Shown: positions 8,296 to 15,930, counted from the first letter of the stretch. The stretch is DNA of 24,834 bases from an uncultured Bacteroidales bacterium (GCA_934699135.1 CAKUVM010000026.1:1-24834), one strand, 5' to 3'. Translations and numbers: made by a program. The notes: generated by a model not told the origin, from the sequence alone.

Positions 8296-8667
8296 TTATT
8301 TGTTCAGTTTGGAAAGGAAACGCTCACACGACACGACAAAGCGCACGTGCGTGGCCTCGCCTATGATGTCGCCGCCGTCGCGGGCCTCGACCCTGAACGT
8401 CATCTTTCGACCCTCCTGGGCCGTCAGCGTGGCCGTCACCTCAATCTCGGCGCCAATGGCCGACGGGCGCAGGTGCGACGCGTCAATTTGCCCACCCACT
8501 GTGGTGTCGCCGTCGGCGAGGTCGGCCGCCACGAGGCGCATGGAGGCGTTCTCCATCATGGCCACCATGGCGGGCGTGGCCAGCACGGGCATGTCTCCGG
8601 AGCCCATAGACTGGGCCGTGAGGTCGGGTGTGACTGTGTATGTGAGAGTGATGGACTTGGCGTTCAT
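8296..8667 (-). CDS. FlK-like hotdog-fold acyl-CoA thioesterase
   Basis: 123 residues, the full length of the fluoroacetyl-CoA thioesterase-like (FlK) family. The key set is present with family spacing: T31 (LATPAMV), E39 (MMENAS) and H65 (DASHLRP). The T-to-E distance of 8 and E-to-H distance of 26 equal those of the FlK triad as I recall it (T42, E50, H76). It should hydrolyse small acyl-CoA thioesters in the cytoplasm; the native substrate is unknown and fluoroacetyl-CoA itself is unlikely in this organism. It is the first gene of the minus-strand operon, 17 bases ahead of the pentapeptide-like lipoprotein, and divergent from the polysaccharide locus. Confidence 0.8.
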   Translation of the reverse strand: MNAKSITLTYTVTPDLTAQSMGSGDMPVLATPAMVAMMENASMRLVAADLADGDTTVGGQIDASHLRPSAIGAEIEVTATLTAQEGRKMTFRVEARDGGDIIGEATHVRFVVSCERFLSKLNK

Positions 8668-8824
8668 TCCTTTGCTGTGTTTTCTAATGCTGAATGTTAG
8701 CTTTTACGAACTTTATCTTTTGATGTTGCGCAGAACGCAATAATTGTGCCACGACCCGCGACGGGGCCTTCGGTGGCCAAGACCGCGGCTCGCGCCGCAC
8801 AGGGGTTTTGAGTGATAAAAATAT

Positions 8825-8832
8825 TACTTTTG
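8825..8832 (+). promoter_or_regulatory. -7 box of the polysaccharide locus promoter
   Basis: TACTTTTG matches TAnnTTTG exactly and lies 41 bases before the first gene of the locus. The only TTTG upstream (8807-8810) is 14 bases away, short of the usual 19-21, so the -33 element is uncertain. The rest of the 206-base divergent region holds short GC-rich hairpins (8766-8779 area and GCGGC/GCCGC near 8785-8798) and a TTGCG/CGCAA inverted repeat at 8726-8740 close to the thioesterase side. Confidence 0.5.
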
Positions 8833-8833
8833 C

Positions 8834-8868
8834 GTCAGTGGCTCTCTGACACAACTTTTGCCACTGAC
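8834..8868 (+). promoter_or_regulatory. Overlapping inverted repeats between -7 box and first locus gene
   Basis: GTCAGTGGC (8834-8842) and GCCACTGAC (8860-8868) form a perfect 9-bp inverted repeat with a 17-base spacer. The first five bases can instead pair with CTGAC at 8846-8850. The right arm ends 5 bases before the ATG at 8874. This could be a DNA operator overlapping the transcription start or, if transcription begins upstream, two exclusive RNA hairpins near the start codon. Confidence 0.45.
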
Positions 8869-8873
8869 ATTCA

Positions 8874-9593
8874 ATGAACGTAGCGTTAATAATTGCCGGC
8901 GGCGCGGGGCGTCGCATGGGGCAAGACATCCCCAAGCAATTCATGTTTGTGGAGGACGCCCCGATCATCATACACACCATCAGGGCGTTTCAGCGTCACC
9001 CCGACATCGACGCCATCGGCGTGGTGTGCCTCGAGGGGTGGGAAACGATATTGCAATCTTACGCCAACCAATTCAACATCAGCAAGCTGAAGTGGATTTT
9101 CAAGGGCGGCGGCAGCGGCATGGAGTCAATCCACAACGGCATATACGGCCTGCGCGGGCAAGGCGTGACGGACGACTCCCTCGTCCTCATCCACGATGGC
9201 GTGAGGCCGCTCGTCTCACAAGACATCATATCGTCAAACATCGCCATCTGCAAGAAATATGGCTACGCCATAACCGGCATCAAGTGCCGCGAGGCAATCT
9301 TGGAGACGGCGGACGGCTTCAACGCCACCAAGAGCATCCCGCGAGACTCGCTCATCCGCACGCAGACCCCACAGACGTTCCTCCTTGGCAACATCATTGC
9401 CGTGCATGACGAGGCCGCGCGCCGCGGAATCACGGACTCCGTGGCCTCTTGCACCCTCATTGCCCAGTTGAATGACGGGCGGGTCATGCACATTGTCCCC
9501 GGCTCGGAAAAGAACATCAAGATAACGACCGTTGAGGATCTGGAGATTATGAAGGCCCTGATGCACGTGACCAAAGACGCATGGCTCAAATGA
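8874..9593 (+). CDS. IspD/TarI-family cytidylyltransferase
   Basis: 239 residues, the usual length for IspD/TarI. The CTP-binding loop is ALIIAGGAGRRMGQ (residues 4-17) followed by PKQF, and the active-site segment VLIHDGVRPLVS carries the Asp of the IHDGVRP motif. Members transfer CMP from CTP to a polyol phosphate: methylerythritol 4-phosphate (IspD) or ribitol 5-phosphate (TarI/Bcs1). Position as first gene of a polysaccharide locus, and tight coupling to an NAD-dependent epimerase and a LicD protein, argue for the TarI-like role (CDP-ribitol or another CDP-alditol) rather than housekeeping IspD. Its stop overlaps the next start in an ATGA. Confidence 0.82.
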   Translation: MNVALIIAGGAGRRMGQDIPKQFMFVEDAPIIIHTIRAFQRHPDIDAIGVVCLEGWETILQSYANQFNISKLKWIFKGGGSGMESIHNGIYGLRGQGVTDDSLVLIHDGVRPLVSQDIISSNIAICKKYGYAITGIKCREAILETADGFNATKSIPRDSLIRTQTPQTFLLGNIIAVHDEAARRGITDSVASCTLIAQLNDGRVMHIVPGSEKNIKITTVEDLEIMKALMHVTKDAWLK

Positions 9594-10624
9594 CAAACCC
9601 GTATATAGACGACATCTTGTCCGCGGCGAGGCAAGACTTGCCGTGGGAGGCCTTGCGCGACCGAATCGTGCTTATCACCGGGGCCACGGGCCTCATTGGC
9701 TCTTGCCTTGTGGAGCTTTTGCTCGCCAGCCCCGCGGGATGCCGCGTCTATGCCGCCGGGCGCGACAAGGGACGAGCGGCCAAACTCTTCGCACGTCATG
9801 CGGCAGACGGGCGGCTGACGTTTCTGCGCCACGACGTGACGGAGCCGCTCAACGCGGACGTGCGCTTCGACTACATAGTCCACGCCGCCAGTGGAGCCAG
9901 CCCCGCGGCGTTCGCACAGACGCCAGTGGAGGTCATGAAAGCCAACATATATGGCACCGCCGCGCTGCTGGACTATGGCATAACCCACCAAATGAGGCGG
10001 ATGCTCTACGTCTCTAGCGGCGAGGTGTATGGCCAATGCCCCAATGCCGTCTTGACCGAGGACTGCGCCGGGCGGGTGGACACCATGGACCCGCGCAGCT
10101 GCTACCCCTCCGCCAAACGCGCCGCCGAGACCCTCTGCGCCGCCTACGCCAAAGAGTATGGGGCGGACGTGGTGGCGGCGAGACCCAGTCACGTCTTCGG
10201 CCCGTGCTTCACCGAGGCCGACAACCGCGTCTACGCCCAATTCATCCGCAACGTGCTGCGCGGTGAAGACATTGTCATGAAGAGCGACGGCCGCCAATGC
10301 CGCTCATGGTGCTATGTGGTGGACTGCGCCTCGGCCTTGCTCCACATCCTCCTCAAGGGCGAGAGCGGCGAAGCCTACAACGTTGCCGACCCCACGTCAA
10401 CCCTGACCATCAGGGAGCTGGCCGAGATGGTGGCCTCGATAGGCGGGCGCAAGGTGGTCATGCGGCAACCGACAGGGGCGGAGCGCGGCGTCTTCAACCC
10501 AATGAAAACGGCGGTGTTCTCTACCGACAAGATAGAGAAGCTGGGCTGGCGGCTCTCTGACGGCGACATTGGGCGCAAGATGGCCACCACCATAGAGACG
10601 GTTAAACAGATGAAGAGACAATGA
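9581..10624 (+). CDS. NAD-dependent epimerase/dehydratase (extended SDR)
   Basis: 347 residues from the ATG at 9581; an in-frame ATG at 9590 overlaps the previous stop as ATGA and may be the true start. The Rossmann nucleotide motif is GATGLIGS (residues 34-41), the Ser of the catalytic set lies in VSSGEVYG (about 144-151), and the YxxxK pair is Y175/K179 in CYPSAK. A sugar-nucleotide substrate-binding C-terminal domain follows (VFGPCFTEADNRVYAQF, then SWCYVVDCASALL). The fold resembles UDP-glucuronate decarboxylases and dTDP/UDP-sugar epimerases. Lodged between a TarI-like and a LicD-like gene, it may modify the CDP- or UDP-linked precursor. Exact reaction unknown. Confidence 0.85.
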   Translation: MAQMTNPYIDDILSAARQDLPWEALRDRIVLITGATGLIGSCLVELLLASPAGCRVYAAGRDKGRAAKLFARHAADGRLTFLRHDVTEPLNADVRFDYIVHAASGASPAAFAQTPVEVMKANIYGTAALLDYGITHQMRRMLYVSSGEVYGQCPNAVLTEDCAGRVDTMDPRSCYPSAKRAAETLCAAYAKEYGADVVAARPSHVFGPCFTEADNRVYAQFIRNVLRGEDIVMKSDGRQCRSWCYVVDCASALLHILLKGESGEAYNVADPTSTLTIRELAEMVASIGGRKVVMRQPTGAERGVFNPMKTAVFSTDKIEKLGWRLSDGDIGRKMATTIETVKQMKRQ

Positions 10625-11523
10625 TGAACCTGGAAGACGAGGTGAGAGACGGGTACACGGTGCCCGCAGCCATGAAGAGAGTGTGGGCCGTGCAGTTGAC
10701 CATGGTACGCAAGGTGTTGGAAGTGTGCAAGAGGCACAACCTGAAAATATGGGCCGACGGAGGCACGCTGCTCGGCACCATCCGCCACCGCGGCTACATC
10801 CCTTGGGACGACGACATAGACCTCTTCATGCCGCGCGAGGACTATGACCGCCTCGTGGCCCTGGCCCCGCGAGAGTTCGCCAAACCATTCTTCTTCCAGT
10901 GCGCCAGCACCGAGAGGCTCTACCCCCGCGGCCACGCGCAGGTGCGCTATGAAGGCACGGCGGCCGTGACGCGCGGCACGGTGGACACGCCTTTCGACCA
11001 AAGCATCTTCATAGACATATTCGTTTACGACGCCCTGCCGAAAGACAAGACGGCGTTCATCTGGCGCATGATGCGGGCCGAGCGGCTGCGCTCCCTCATG
11101 CTCCACAGGGTCTACGGGCGCATGAGCCTGCGGAATCCCGCCGAGACGCTGAAAGTCATCCTGAGCCGCGTCTATTTCCTCTTCGTGCCGTTCCGCAAGG
11201 CTTTCGCCAGGTTCGATGAGCAATATCGCGCCACAGGCCTTGAGCTGTCTGACGATTTCTCATGCCCGGCGTTCAACGCCGCCCTCGTCTTCAAGATCAT
11301 CAGACGGCGCGAATGGCTGCGCGAGACCATATATATGCCTTTTGAGGACATCATGATGCCCGTGCCGATAGGCTATGACGGAGTCCTCCGCAACCAGTAT
11401 GGCGACTATATGACACCCGTCAAGACCCCCACCCTCCACGGCTCGGTGATCTTCGACACCGAAAGGCCATACACCGAGGTGATCAAGGACATCCGCTCCG
11501 GCAAAATATCTTTCGGAGGCTGA
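10621..11523 (+). CDS. LicD-family phosphotransferase
   Basis: 300 residues. The LicD nucleotidyltransferase-fold motif is clear: WADGGTLLGTIRHRG (44-58) then PWDDDIDLFMPREDY (61-75), with D46 and D63-D65/D67 as the expected metal ligands. LicD proteins transfer phosphocholine from CDP-choline to glycans. The same domain in fukutin and FKRP transfers ribitol phosphate from CDP-ribitol. No choline kinase or licC is nearby, while a TarI/IspD-like cytidylyltransferase is two genes upstream, so phospho-alditol transfer is the better guess. It starts in an ATGATGA overlap with the epimerase stop and ends 4 bases before the flippase. Confidence 0.85.
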   Translation: MMNLEDEVRDGYTVPAAMKRVWAVQLTMVRKVLEVCKRHNLKIWADGGTLLGTIRHRGYIPWDDDIDLFMPREDYDRLVALAPREFAKPFFFQCASTERLYPRGHAQVRYEGTAAVTRGTVDTPFDQSIFIDIFVYDALPKDKTAFIWRMMRAERLRSLMLHRVYGRMSLRNPAETLKVILSRVYFLFVPFRKAFARFDEQYRATGLELSDDFSCPAFNAALVFKIIRRREWLRETIYMPFEDIMMPVPIGYDGVLRNQYGDYMTPVKTPTLHGSVIFDTERPYTEVIKDIRSGKISFGG

Positions 11524-11527
11524 GGCC

Positions 11528-12988
11528 ATGCCGCAGACGCTCAAAGATAAAGCCGTGGCCGGGTTGGCGTGGACGTCGGTCGAGAAGCTGGCGCAACAGG
11601 CCATCCAGTTCGTCATTGGCGTGGTCATAGCCCGCATACTCACGCCAAACGACTACGGAGTGGTGGGCATGACCGCCATATTCCTCGCCGTGGCGAACAC
11701 GTTGGTGGACAGCGGCTTCGGCTCCGCCCTCATCCAAAAGAAAGACAAGACGGAGAGCGACTACTCCACCTGTTTTTATTTCAACATTGTGGTGGGCGCG
11801 ACCCTCTACGCCGCCATGTGGGCTGCCGCCCCAAGCATTGCCGACTTCTACCACACGCCAATCCTCACGGGCGTGTGCCGCGCCCTTGGCCTCACTTTCG
11901 TCATCAACTCGCTCTCCATAGCTCAGACGGCGCGGATGACGGCCGAGATGCGCTTCCGCGAGATGTCCGCCATCACCATAGCGTCCCAGCTCTTCACGGG
12001 GGCACTGGGTCTGGCCTTGGCCTATTGGGGCTATGGCGTGTGGGCACTTGTCATTCAGCAGATCGCGGCGGGCGTGGCCCGACTCATTGGCCTTGAGGCG
12101 TGCCTCCGCTGGGTCCCTTGCGGGTCTTTCTCGCGGGCCTCTTTCAAGCATCTTTTCGGTTTTGGCTCCAAGATACTGTGCTCCAGCCTCATCAACACAG
12201 TCTATAACAACCTCTACACCCTCGTCATCGGCCGCGCGTTCTCCGCTGCCGACGTGGGTTATTACAACAGGGCCAACCAGTTCGTGCAGCTGCCCTCCTC
12301 CACGCTCCTCTCCGTGGTCATGAAGGTGGCCTACCCGCTCATGGCGCAGGTGCAAGATGACACAGATCGCCTCCGCGCGGCCTACGCCAAGTTCCTCCGC
12401 GCCCCGCTCTTCATCCTCTACCCCGTCCTCTTTGGCCTCATGGCGTTGGCGGAGCCGCTCATTGCCGTATTGCTGGGCGACAAATGGCTCATGGCCGTGC
12501 CGCTGCTCCAGGTCTTGTGCATAGGCGCGTTTTTCGACCCGCTCACGCACATCAACCTCAACATTCTCTACGTCAAGGGGCGCACCGACCTCGTGCTACG
12601 CCTCGAACTCATCAAGAAGCCCATAGCCTTCCTGATACTCTTCGCCATGCTGCCGTTTGGCCTTTGGTGGCTATGCCTTGGGCGCGCAGCCTATGGCCTC
12701 ATTGCCTACGCGTTCAATTGCTACTACACCGGCCGCTTCATTGGCCTCGGCTTCTGGCGACAGATGGCGTTCTGCCTGCCCGTGCTGCTCAAATCGGGCC
12801 TCATGGGAGCCGTTTGTCACCTCGTCACGCTCACCAGCCTGCCACCTCTGCTCCAGTTGCTCGCGGGAGCCGGGGCGGGCGCTGTGGCATATCTGGGTCT
12901 GGCCGCGCTGACACGTGACCAGACAATGGCCGAGGCCATAAGCTACTGGAAGAGCCGAAAGAAGACGACAGGGCAAGACAAAGATTAA
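11528..12988 (+). CDS. Wzx-type lipid-linked oligosaccharide flippase
   Basis: 486 residues of hydrophobic helices, the usual length and pattern of the PST/MOP-superfamily polysaccharide flippases. The start KDKAVAGLAWTSVEKLAQQ is the standard amphipathic entry to helix 1, and GVVIARILTPNDYGVVGM (about 34-51) is the most conserved family segment. The later segment GYYNRANQFVQLPSSTL is also characteristic. It would move undecaprenyl-linked repeat units across the inner membrane for polymerisation by the Wzy-like protein at 19743. It directly follows licD (4-base gap). Its role is firm; the glycan is unknown. Confidence 0.9.
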   Translation: MPQTLKDKAVAGLAWTSVEKLAQQAIQFVIGVVIARILTPNDYGVVGMTAIFLAVANTLVDSGFGSALIQKKDKTESDYSTCFYFNIVVGATLYAAMWAAAPSIADFYHTPILTGVCRALGLTFVINSLSIAQTARMTAEMRFREMSAITIASQLFTGALGLALAYWGYGVWALVIQQIAAGVARLIGLEACLRWVPCGSFSRASFKHLFGFGSKILCSSLINTVYNNLYTLVIGRAFSAADVGYYNRANQFVQLPSSTLLSVVMKVAYPLMAQVQDDTDRLRAAYAKFLRAPLFILYPVLFGLMALAEPLIAVLLGDKWLMAVPLLQVLCIGAFFDPLTHINLNILYVKGRTDLVLRLELIKKPIAFLILFAMLPFGLWWLCLGRAAYGLIAYAFNCYYTGRFIGLGFWRQMAFCLPVLLKSGLMGAVCHLVTLTSLPPLLQLLAGAGAGAVAYLGLAALTRDQTMAEAISYWKSRKKTTGQDKD

Positions 12989-13001
12989 AAAACGAAAGAC
13001 G

Positions 13002-13910
13002 ATGGTTGCGACTATTGTGGTGACATATAACCGATTGGCCTATCTCAAAGACCTCATCGCGTCATTGCGCGGGCAGACGTATGGAGACAACGCCATTGTG
13101 GTTGTCAACAACGGTTCCACCGACGGCACGTCAGAGTGGCTGGCCTCGCAAGAGGGGCTCACGGTCATCTCGCAGCCCAACGTGGGCGGCGCAGGCGGCT
13201 TCTTCACGGGGCTCAAATATGCCGCGGAGCATGGCTTCGACCACTGCTGGATAATGGACGACGACGTCCTCTGCCGCCCCGACAGCCTGGCCGAGCTCAT
13301 GGCCGCCATGCGCGTCAGGCCCAATGCGGGGTTTGTCTGCAGCCGGGTGGTGGGCGAGAGCGGCAAGGCCATGAACGTGCCAAGTGCCGACACGCGCGGC
13401 CTGCCCAATGGCGACTACCCGGACACATACGACCTCGTGGTGTCTCACGGCATGGTCAAAGTCCTCTCCGCCACATTCGTCTCCGTCCTCATCCCCACGG
13501 CCATGCTCCGCAAGCACGGGCTGCCGCTGCGGCAGTTCTTCATCTGGTGCGACGACACCGAGTTCACCCTCCGCCTCTCGCACTCCGAGCCTTGCTACAT
13601 TGCCTGCCGCAGCGTGGTGACGCACCGCCGCGCCAACGAGGGCCGCCTCTCCTTCCTCGACGAGCGAGACCCGCGCCGCCTGCGCAACTACCACCTCCTC
13701 TACCGCAACCGCTACGTATATCGCCGACGTTGGGAAGAGGGCGGCTCGGCCATCAAGGCGTTCGTGTTCGACGTCAAGACCATCCTCCGCCTCCTCTTGC
13801 GACTAGATTTCCGCCACGCCGCCCCGATAGCCCGCGGCATGTGGGAGAGCCTATGGTTTCACCCTCGGGCGGAGTTTCCTGGGGGGGGGGACAATCTGCA
13901 TAAAACTTAG
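13002..13910 (+). CDS. GT2 glycosyltransferase, GlfT2-like
   Basis: 302 residues. GT-A fold: VATIVVTYNRLAYLKDLI at the N-terminus, VVNNGSTDGTSEW, the GGAGGF signature (62-67) seen in galactofuranosyl- and rhamnosyl-transferase relatives, the metal-binding DDD (86-88), and a catalytic-region FFIWCDDTEFTLRL (about 179-192). It should add a sugar from a nucleotide donor on the cytoplasmic side of the membrane. No UDP-galactopyranose mutase gene is in the window, so galactofuranose transfer is not supported by context. A run of ten G (13881-13890) lies 20 bases before the stop codon ends; a one-base slip would only change the extreme C-terminus. Last gene of the GC-rich block. Confidence 0.88.
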   Translation: MVATIVVTYNRLAYLKDLIASLRGQTYGDNAIVVVNNGSTDGTSEWLASQEGLTVISQPNVGGAGGFFTGLKYAAEHGFDHCWIMDDDVLCRPDSLAELMAAMRVRPNAGFVCSRVVGESGKAMNVPSADTRGLPNGDYPDTYDLVVSHGMVKVLSATFVSVLIPTAMLRKHGLPLRQFFIWCDDTEFTLRLSHSEPCYIACRSVVTHRRANEGRLSFLDERDPRRLRNYHLLYRNRYVYRRRWEEGGSAIKAFVFDVKTILRLLLRLDFRHAAPIARGMWESLWFHPRAEFPGGGDNLHKT

Positions 13911-13996
13911 CGCTCTGACATCAAGCATATTATAAAGGGTCCGACATTTCACTCACAGGTGCACGCAGCAACCTAAGGCCAGGAGAATATTAACTT

Positions 13997-14400
13997 CTTA
14001 TTTCAGTGAAACATCAGAAATAAGAAAATATATTTTGCTTAGTTTGCAGATTTCGCATATTACGCTGTCTCACAATATATTGTAGACGCATATTAAGAAG
14101 ACAACACACCATTCACATCCTCGGCAGAGTTGCCAACTGTCCCAAACAAGAAAACGCAAAGCCTAGAAATTCCTTATTTTGACAGAAACGACCGAAACAA
14201 GAAAATAAATTTTGCTTAATTTGCATATTCTATATATCACGTTGTTTTTCAATACGATATAGACGCACGTTAAGTAGACAACACAACTTTTCTCCTCCTT
14301 GACAGAACTGCAAGTCACGAGAAAAAAGGAAACGCTAAGCCTTGAAATTCCTTATTTAGGCAGAAATATCCGAAATAAGAAAATAAATTTTGCTTATTTA
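13997..14400. repeat. About 2.3 tandem copies of a ~177-bp hairpin-bearing repeat
   Basis: Units begin at 13997, 14173 and 14351 (periods 176 and 178). Each opens with an inverted repeat: CTTATTTC/GAAATAAG (13997-14004 with 14017-14024) in unit 1, a weaker version in unit 2, and CTTATTT-GG/CC-AAATAAG (14351-14379) in unit 3. Shared blocks follow: AAGAAAATA plus ATTTTGCTTA, TAGACGCA then TTAAG and AGACAACACA, and GAAATTCCTTATTT at the junctions. The third copy is cut short and runs into the promoter of the ATPase gene. The whole gap 13911-14436 is AT-rich and otherwise shows no gene. Confidence 0.8.
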
Positions 14401-14401
14401 G

Positions 14402-14409
14402 TAAGTTTG
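14402..14409 (+). promoter_or_regulatory. -7 box before the AAA_14-type ATPase
   Basis: TAAGTTTG is an exact TAnnTTTG match 27 bases before the chosen ATG, placed just where the third repeat copy ends. No -33 TTG at normal spacing is evident. Confidence 0.45.
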
Positions 14410-14436
14410 GGTAGCTTAGCACAAAAGAACTTGAGT

Positions 14437-15903
14437 ATGCTGTACACCGAACTCTTAGAGCGGCAGATAATAGGCAGGTTGAAAGTAGACAACCCGTGGT
14501 GGACTGATGGATGCATTCCGTCTTTTTATAAAAATATGTCCCCACGATTGTATCTTGATATATTCTACCCTCTAGTAAAGGACACGGAACTCAGACGGTC
14601 GGTCATCTTGATGGGGCCTCGCCGCGTGGGAAAGACCGTTATGCTTTACCATGCCATCCAACGCCTGATAGATGATGGCGTATCCCCGCAAAACATAATC
14701 TACATTTCGGTTGAAACCCCAATATACGACAACATCTTGCTTGAGCAACTGTTCAACCTCTCAAAGCAAACTTTAAGGAAGCCGGAAAACGACGACTCGG
14801 AATACTATGTTTTTTTTGACGAGATTCAATACCTGAAAGACTGGGAAGTCAATCTGAAGTCTCTTGTTGACACATATAAGAGCGTGAAATTTGTAGCCAG
14901 CGGGTCAGCCGCAGCCGAACTCAGAAAGAAAAGTATGGAGAGCGGCGCAGGACGTTTCACAGACTTCAACCTGCCTCCCCTCTTATTCTATGAGTACGTC
15001 CATTTGAAAGGGTACTCAAACATAATGACGCGAGGCGCAATCGGGCCCGAAGAATCAGGAGTCGAATTTTGGGACACTATCAACGTAGAGAAACTGAATG
15101 ACTTATTTCTTGACTACATCAACTATGGAGGCTACCCCGAAGTCGTATTCAGCGAAAAGATAAGAGAGAATCCCGGTCAATTCATCAGGCATGACATCAT
15201 TGACAAAGTCTTGCTCCGCGACCTGCCTAGCTTATACGGCATAAGAGATGTGCAGGAGCTTAACTCCGTGTTCACCATGATTGCCTACCACTCTGGCGAT
15301 CAGTTCTCCTATGAAAAGATGTCAAATGAGTCCGGAGTGCAGAAATATCTGCTACGCAACTACATAGATTACCTGCAATCAGCGTTTCTGATCAAACTCG
15401 TCCGCAGGACAGACGACACTGCCAGACAGTACCGGCGCGATGTCAGTTTTAAACTATATCTCACAAATCCGTCTCTTAGGTGCGCCCTTTTCCAACCAAT
15501 AGATTCTAACGATGCAGAGATTGGGAATATGGTCGAGACGGCTGTTTTCTCTCAATGGTTCCCGCGTCAGGGTGCCAACATCTCCTACGCCAACTGGCGG
15601 ACAGGCAGGGTGGAAGGAGAGGTGGACATCGTCGGAATTGATGCGGCCAGACAGCGTCCCTCGTGGGGAGTGGAGGTGAAATGGACAGACCGCTATCCCG
15701 ACCACGTAGGGGAATTGGAGTCGTTACTGTTTTTCCTGAAAAAAAATAAGTTGTCTAGCGCAATTGTCACAACACGTAGCGTCTGCAAGACCCAAGAGGT
15801 CGCAGACGGGCCGACTTTATATTTCATTCCTGTGGCGTGCTATGCCTATACCGTTGGAATGAACACCCTCACGCAGGCAAAAAAAAAACACGGCGGGTTG
15901 TGA
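14437..15903 (+). CDS. AAA_14/DUF4143-type ATPase
   Basis: 488 residues from the ATG at 14437. An in-frame ATG at 14299 would translate the upstream tandem repeat and the -7 box, so it is rejected. Walker A is GPRRVGKT (60-67), Walker B YYVFFDEIQYLKDW (about 124-137, D128/E129), and KFVASGSAAAEL (151-162) is the sensor-like segment. The C-terminal half carries the DUF4143 features: a winged-helix-like region (SYEKMSNESGVQKYLLRNYIDYL is typical) and an end domain with EVDIVG...WGVEVKW, which resembles a nuclease fold (D...ExK). Members are widespread mobile accessory ATPases of unknown role, some suspected in defence. An A10 run (15879-15888) lies 15 bases before the end. It interrupts the polysaccharide genes. 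Confidence 0.85.
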   Translation: MLYTELLERQIIGRLKVDNPWWTDGCIPSFYKNMSPRLYLDIFYPLVKDTELRRSVILMGPRRVGKTVMLYHAIQRLIDDGVSPQNIIYISVETPIYDNILLEQLFNLSKQTLRKPENDDSEYYVFFDEIQYLKDWEVNLKSLVDTYKSVKFVASGSAAAELRKKSMESGAGRFTDFNLPPLLFYEYVHLKGYSNIMTRGAIGPEESGVEFWDTINVEKLNDLFLDYINYGGYPEVVFSEKIRENPGQFIRHDIIDKVLLRDLPSLYGIRDVQELNSVFTMIAYHSGDQFSYEKMSNESGVQKYLLRNYIDYLQSAFLIKLVRRTDDTARQYRRDVSFKLYLTNPSLRCALFQPIDSNDAEIGNMVETAVFSQWFPRQGANISYANWRTGRVEGEVDIVGIDAARQRPSWGVEVKWTDRYPDHVGELESLLFFLKKNKLSSAIVTTRSVCKTQEVADGPTLYFIPVACYAYTVGMNTLTQAKKKHGGL

Positions 15904-15930
15904 TTTTCTCATCTTTAGCAACCTAGTCAA

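Noticed and set aside
8740..8800. tRNA or small structured RNA from the GC-rich hairpins
   Set aside because: Short stems only; no cloverleaf, T-loop or known riboswitch core could be traced.
8668..8873. Invertible capsule promoter
   Set aside because: The inverted repeats found are 5-9 bp and only 5-35 bases apart; no longer pair flanks the promoter and no invertase gene is present.
9263..10297. 344-codon minus-strand frame
   Set aside because: Shadow of the cytidylyltransferase and epimerase genes, whose motifs are intact on the plus strand.
10375..12550. Long minus-strand frames (10375-11223 and 11483-12550)
   Set aside because: Shadows of licD and the flippase; composition is that of reverse-translated GC-rich codons with no motifs.
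13136..13903. 255-codon alternative plus frame in the GT2 gene
   Set aside because: Low-complexity Arg/Pro/Ala-rich translation; the 13002-13910 frame has the glycosyltransferase motifs.
13997..14400. CRISPR array
   Set aside because: Only 2.3 units of about 177 bp, diverged throughout, without short identical repeats and unique spacers; no cas genes.
14299..14436. N-terminal extension of the AAA_14-type ATPase
   Set aside because: It would translate the tandem repeat and the -7 box; family members begin near the ATG at 14437.
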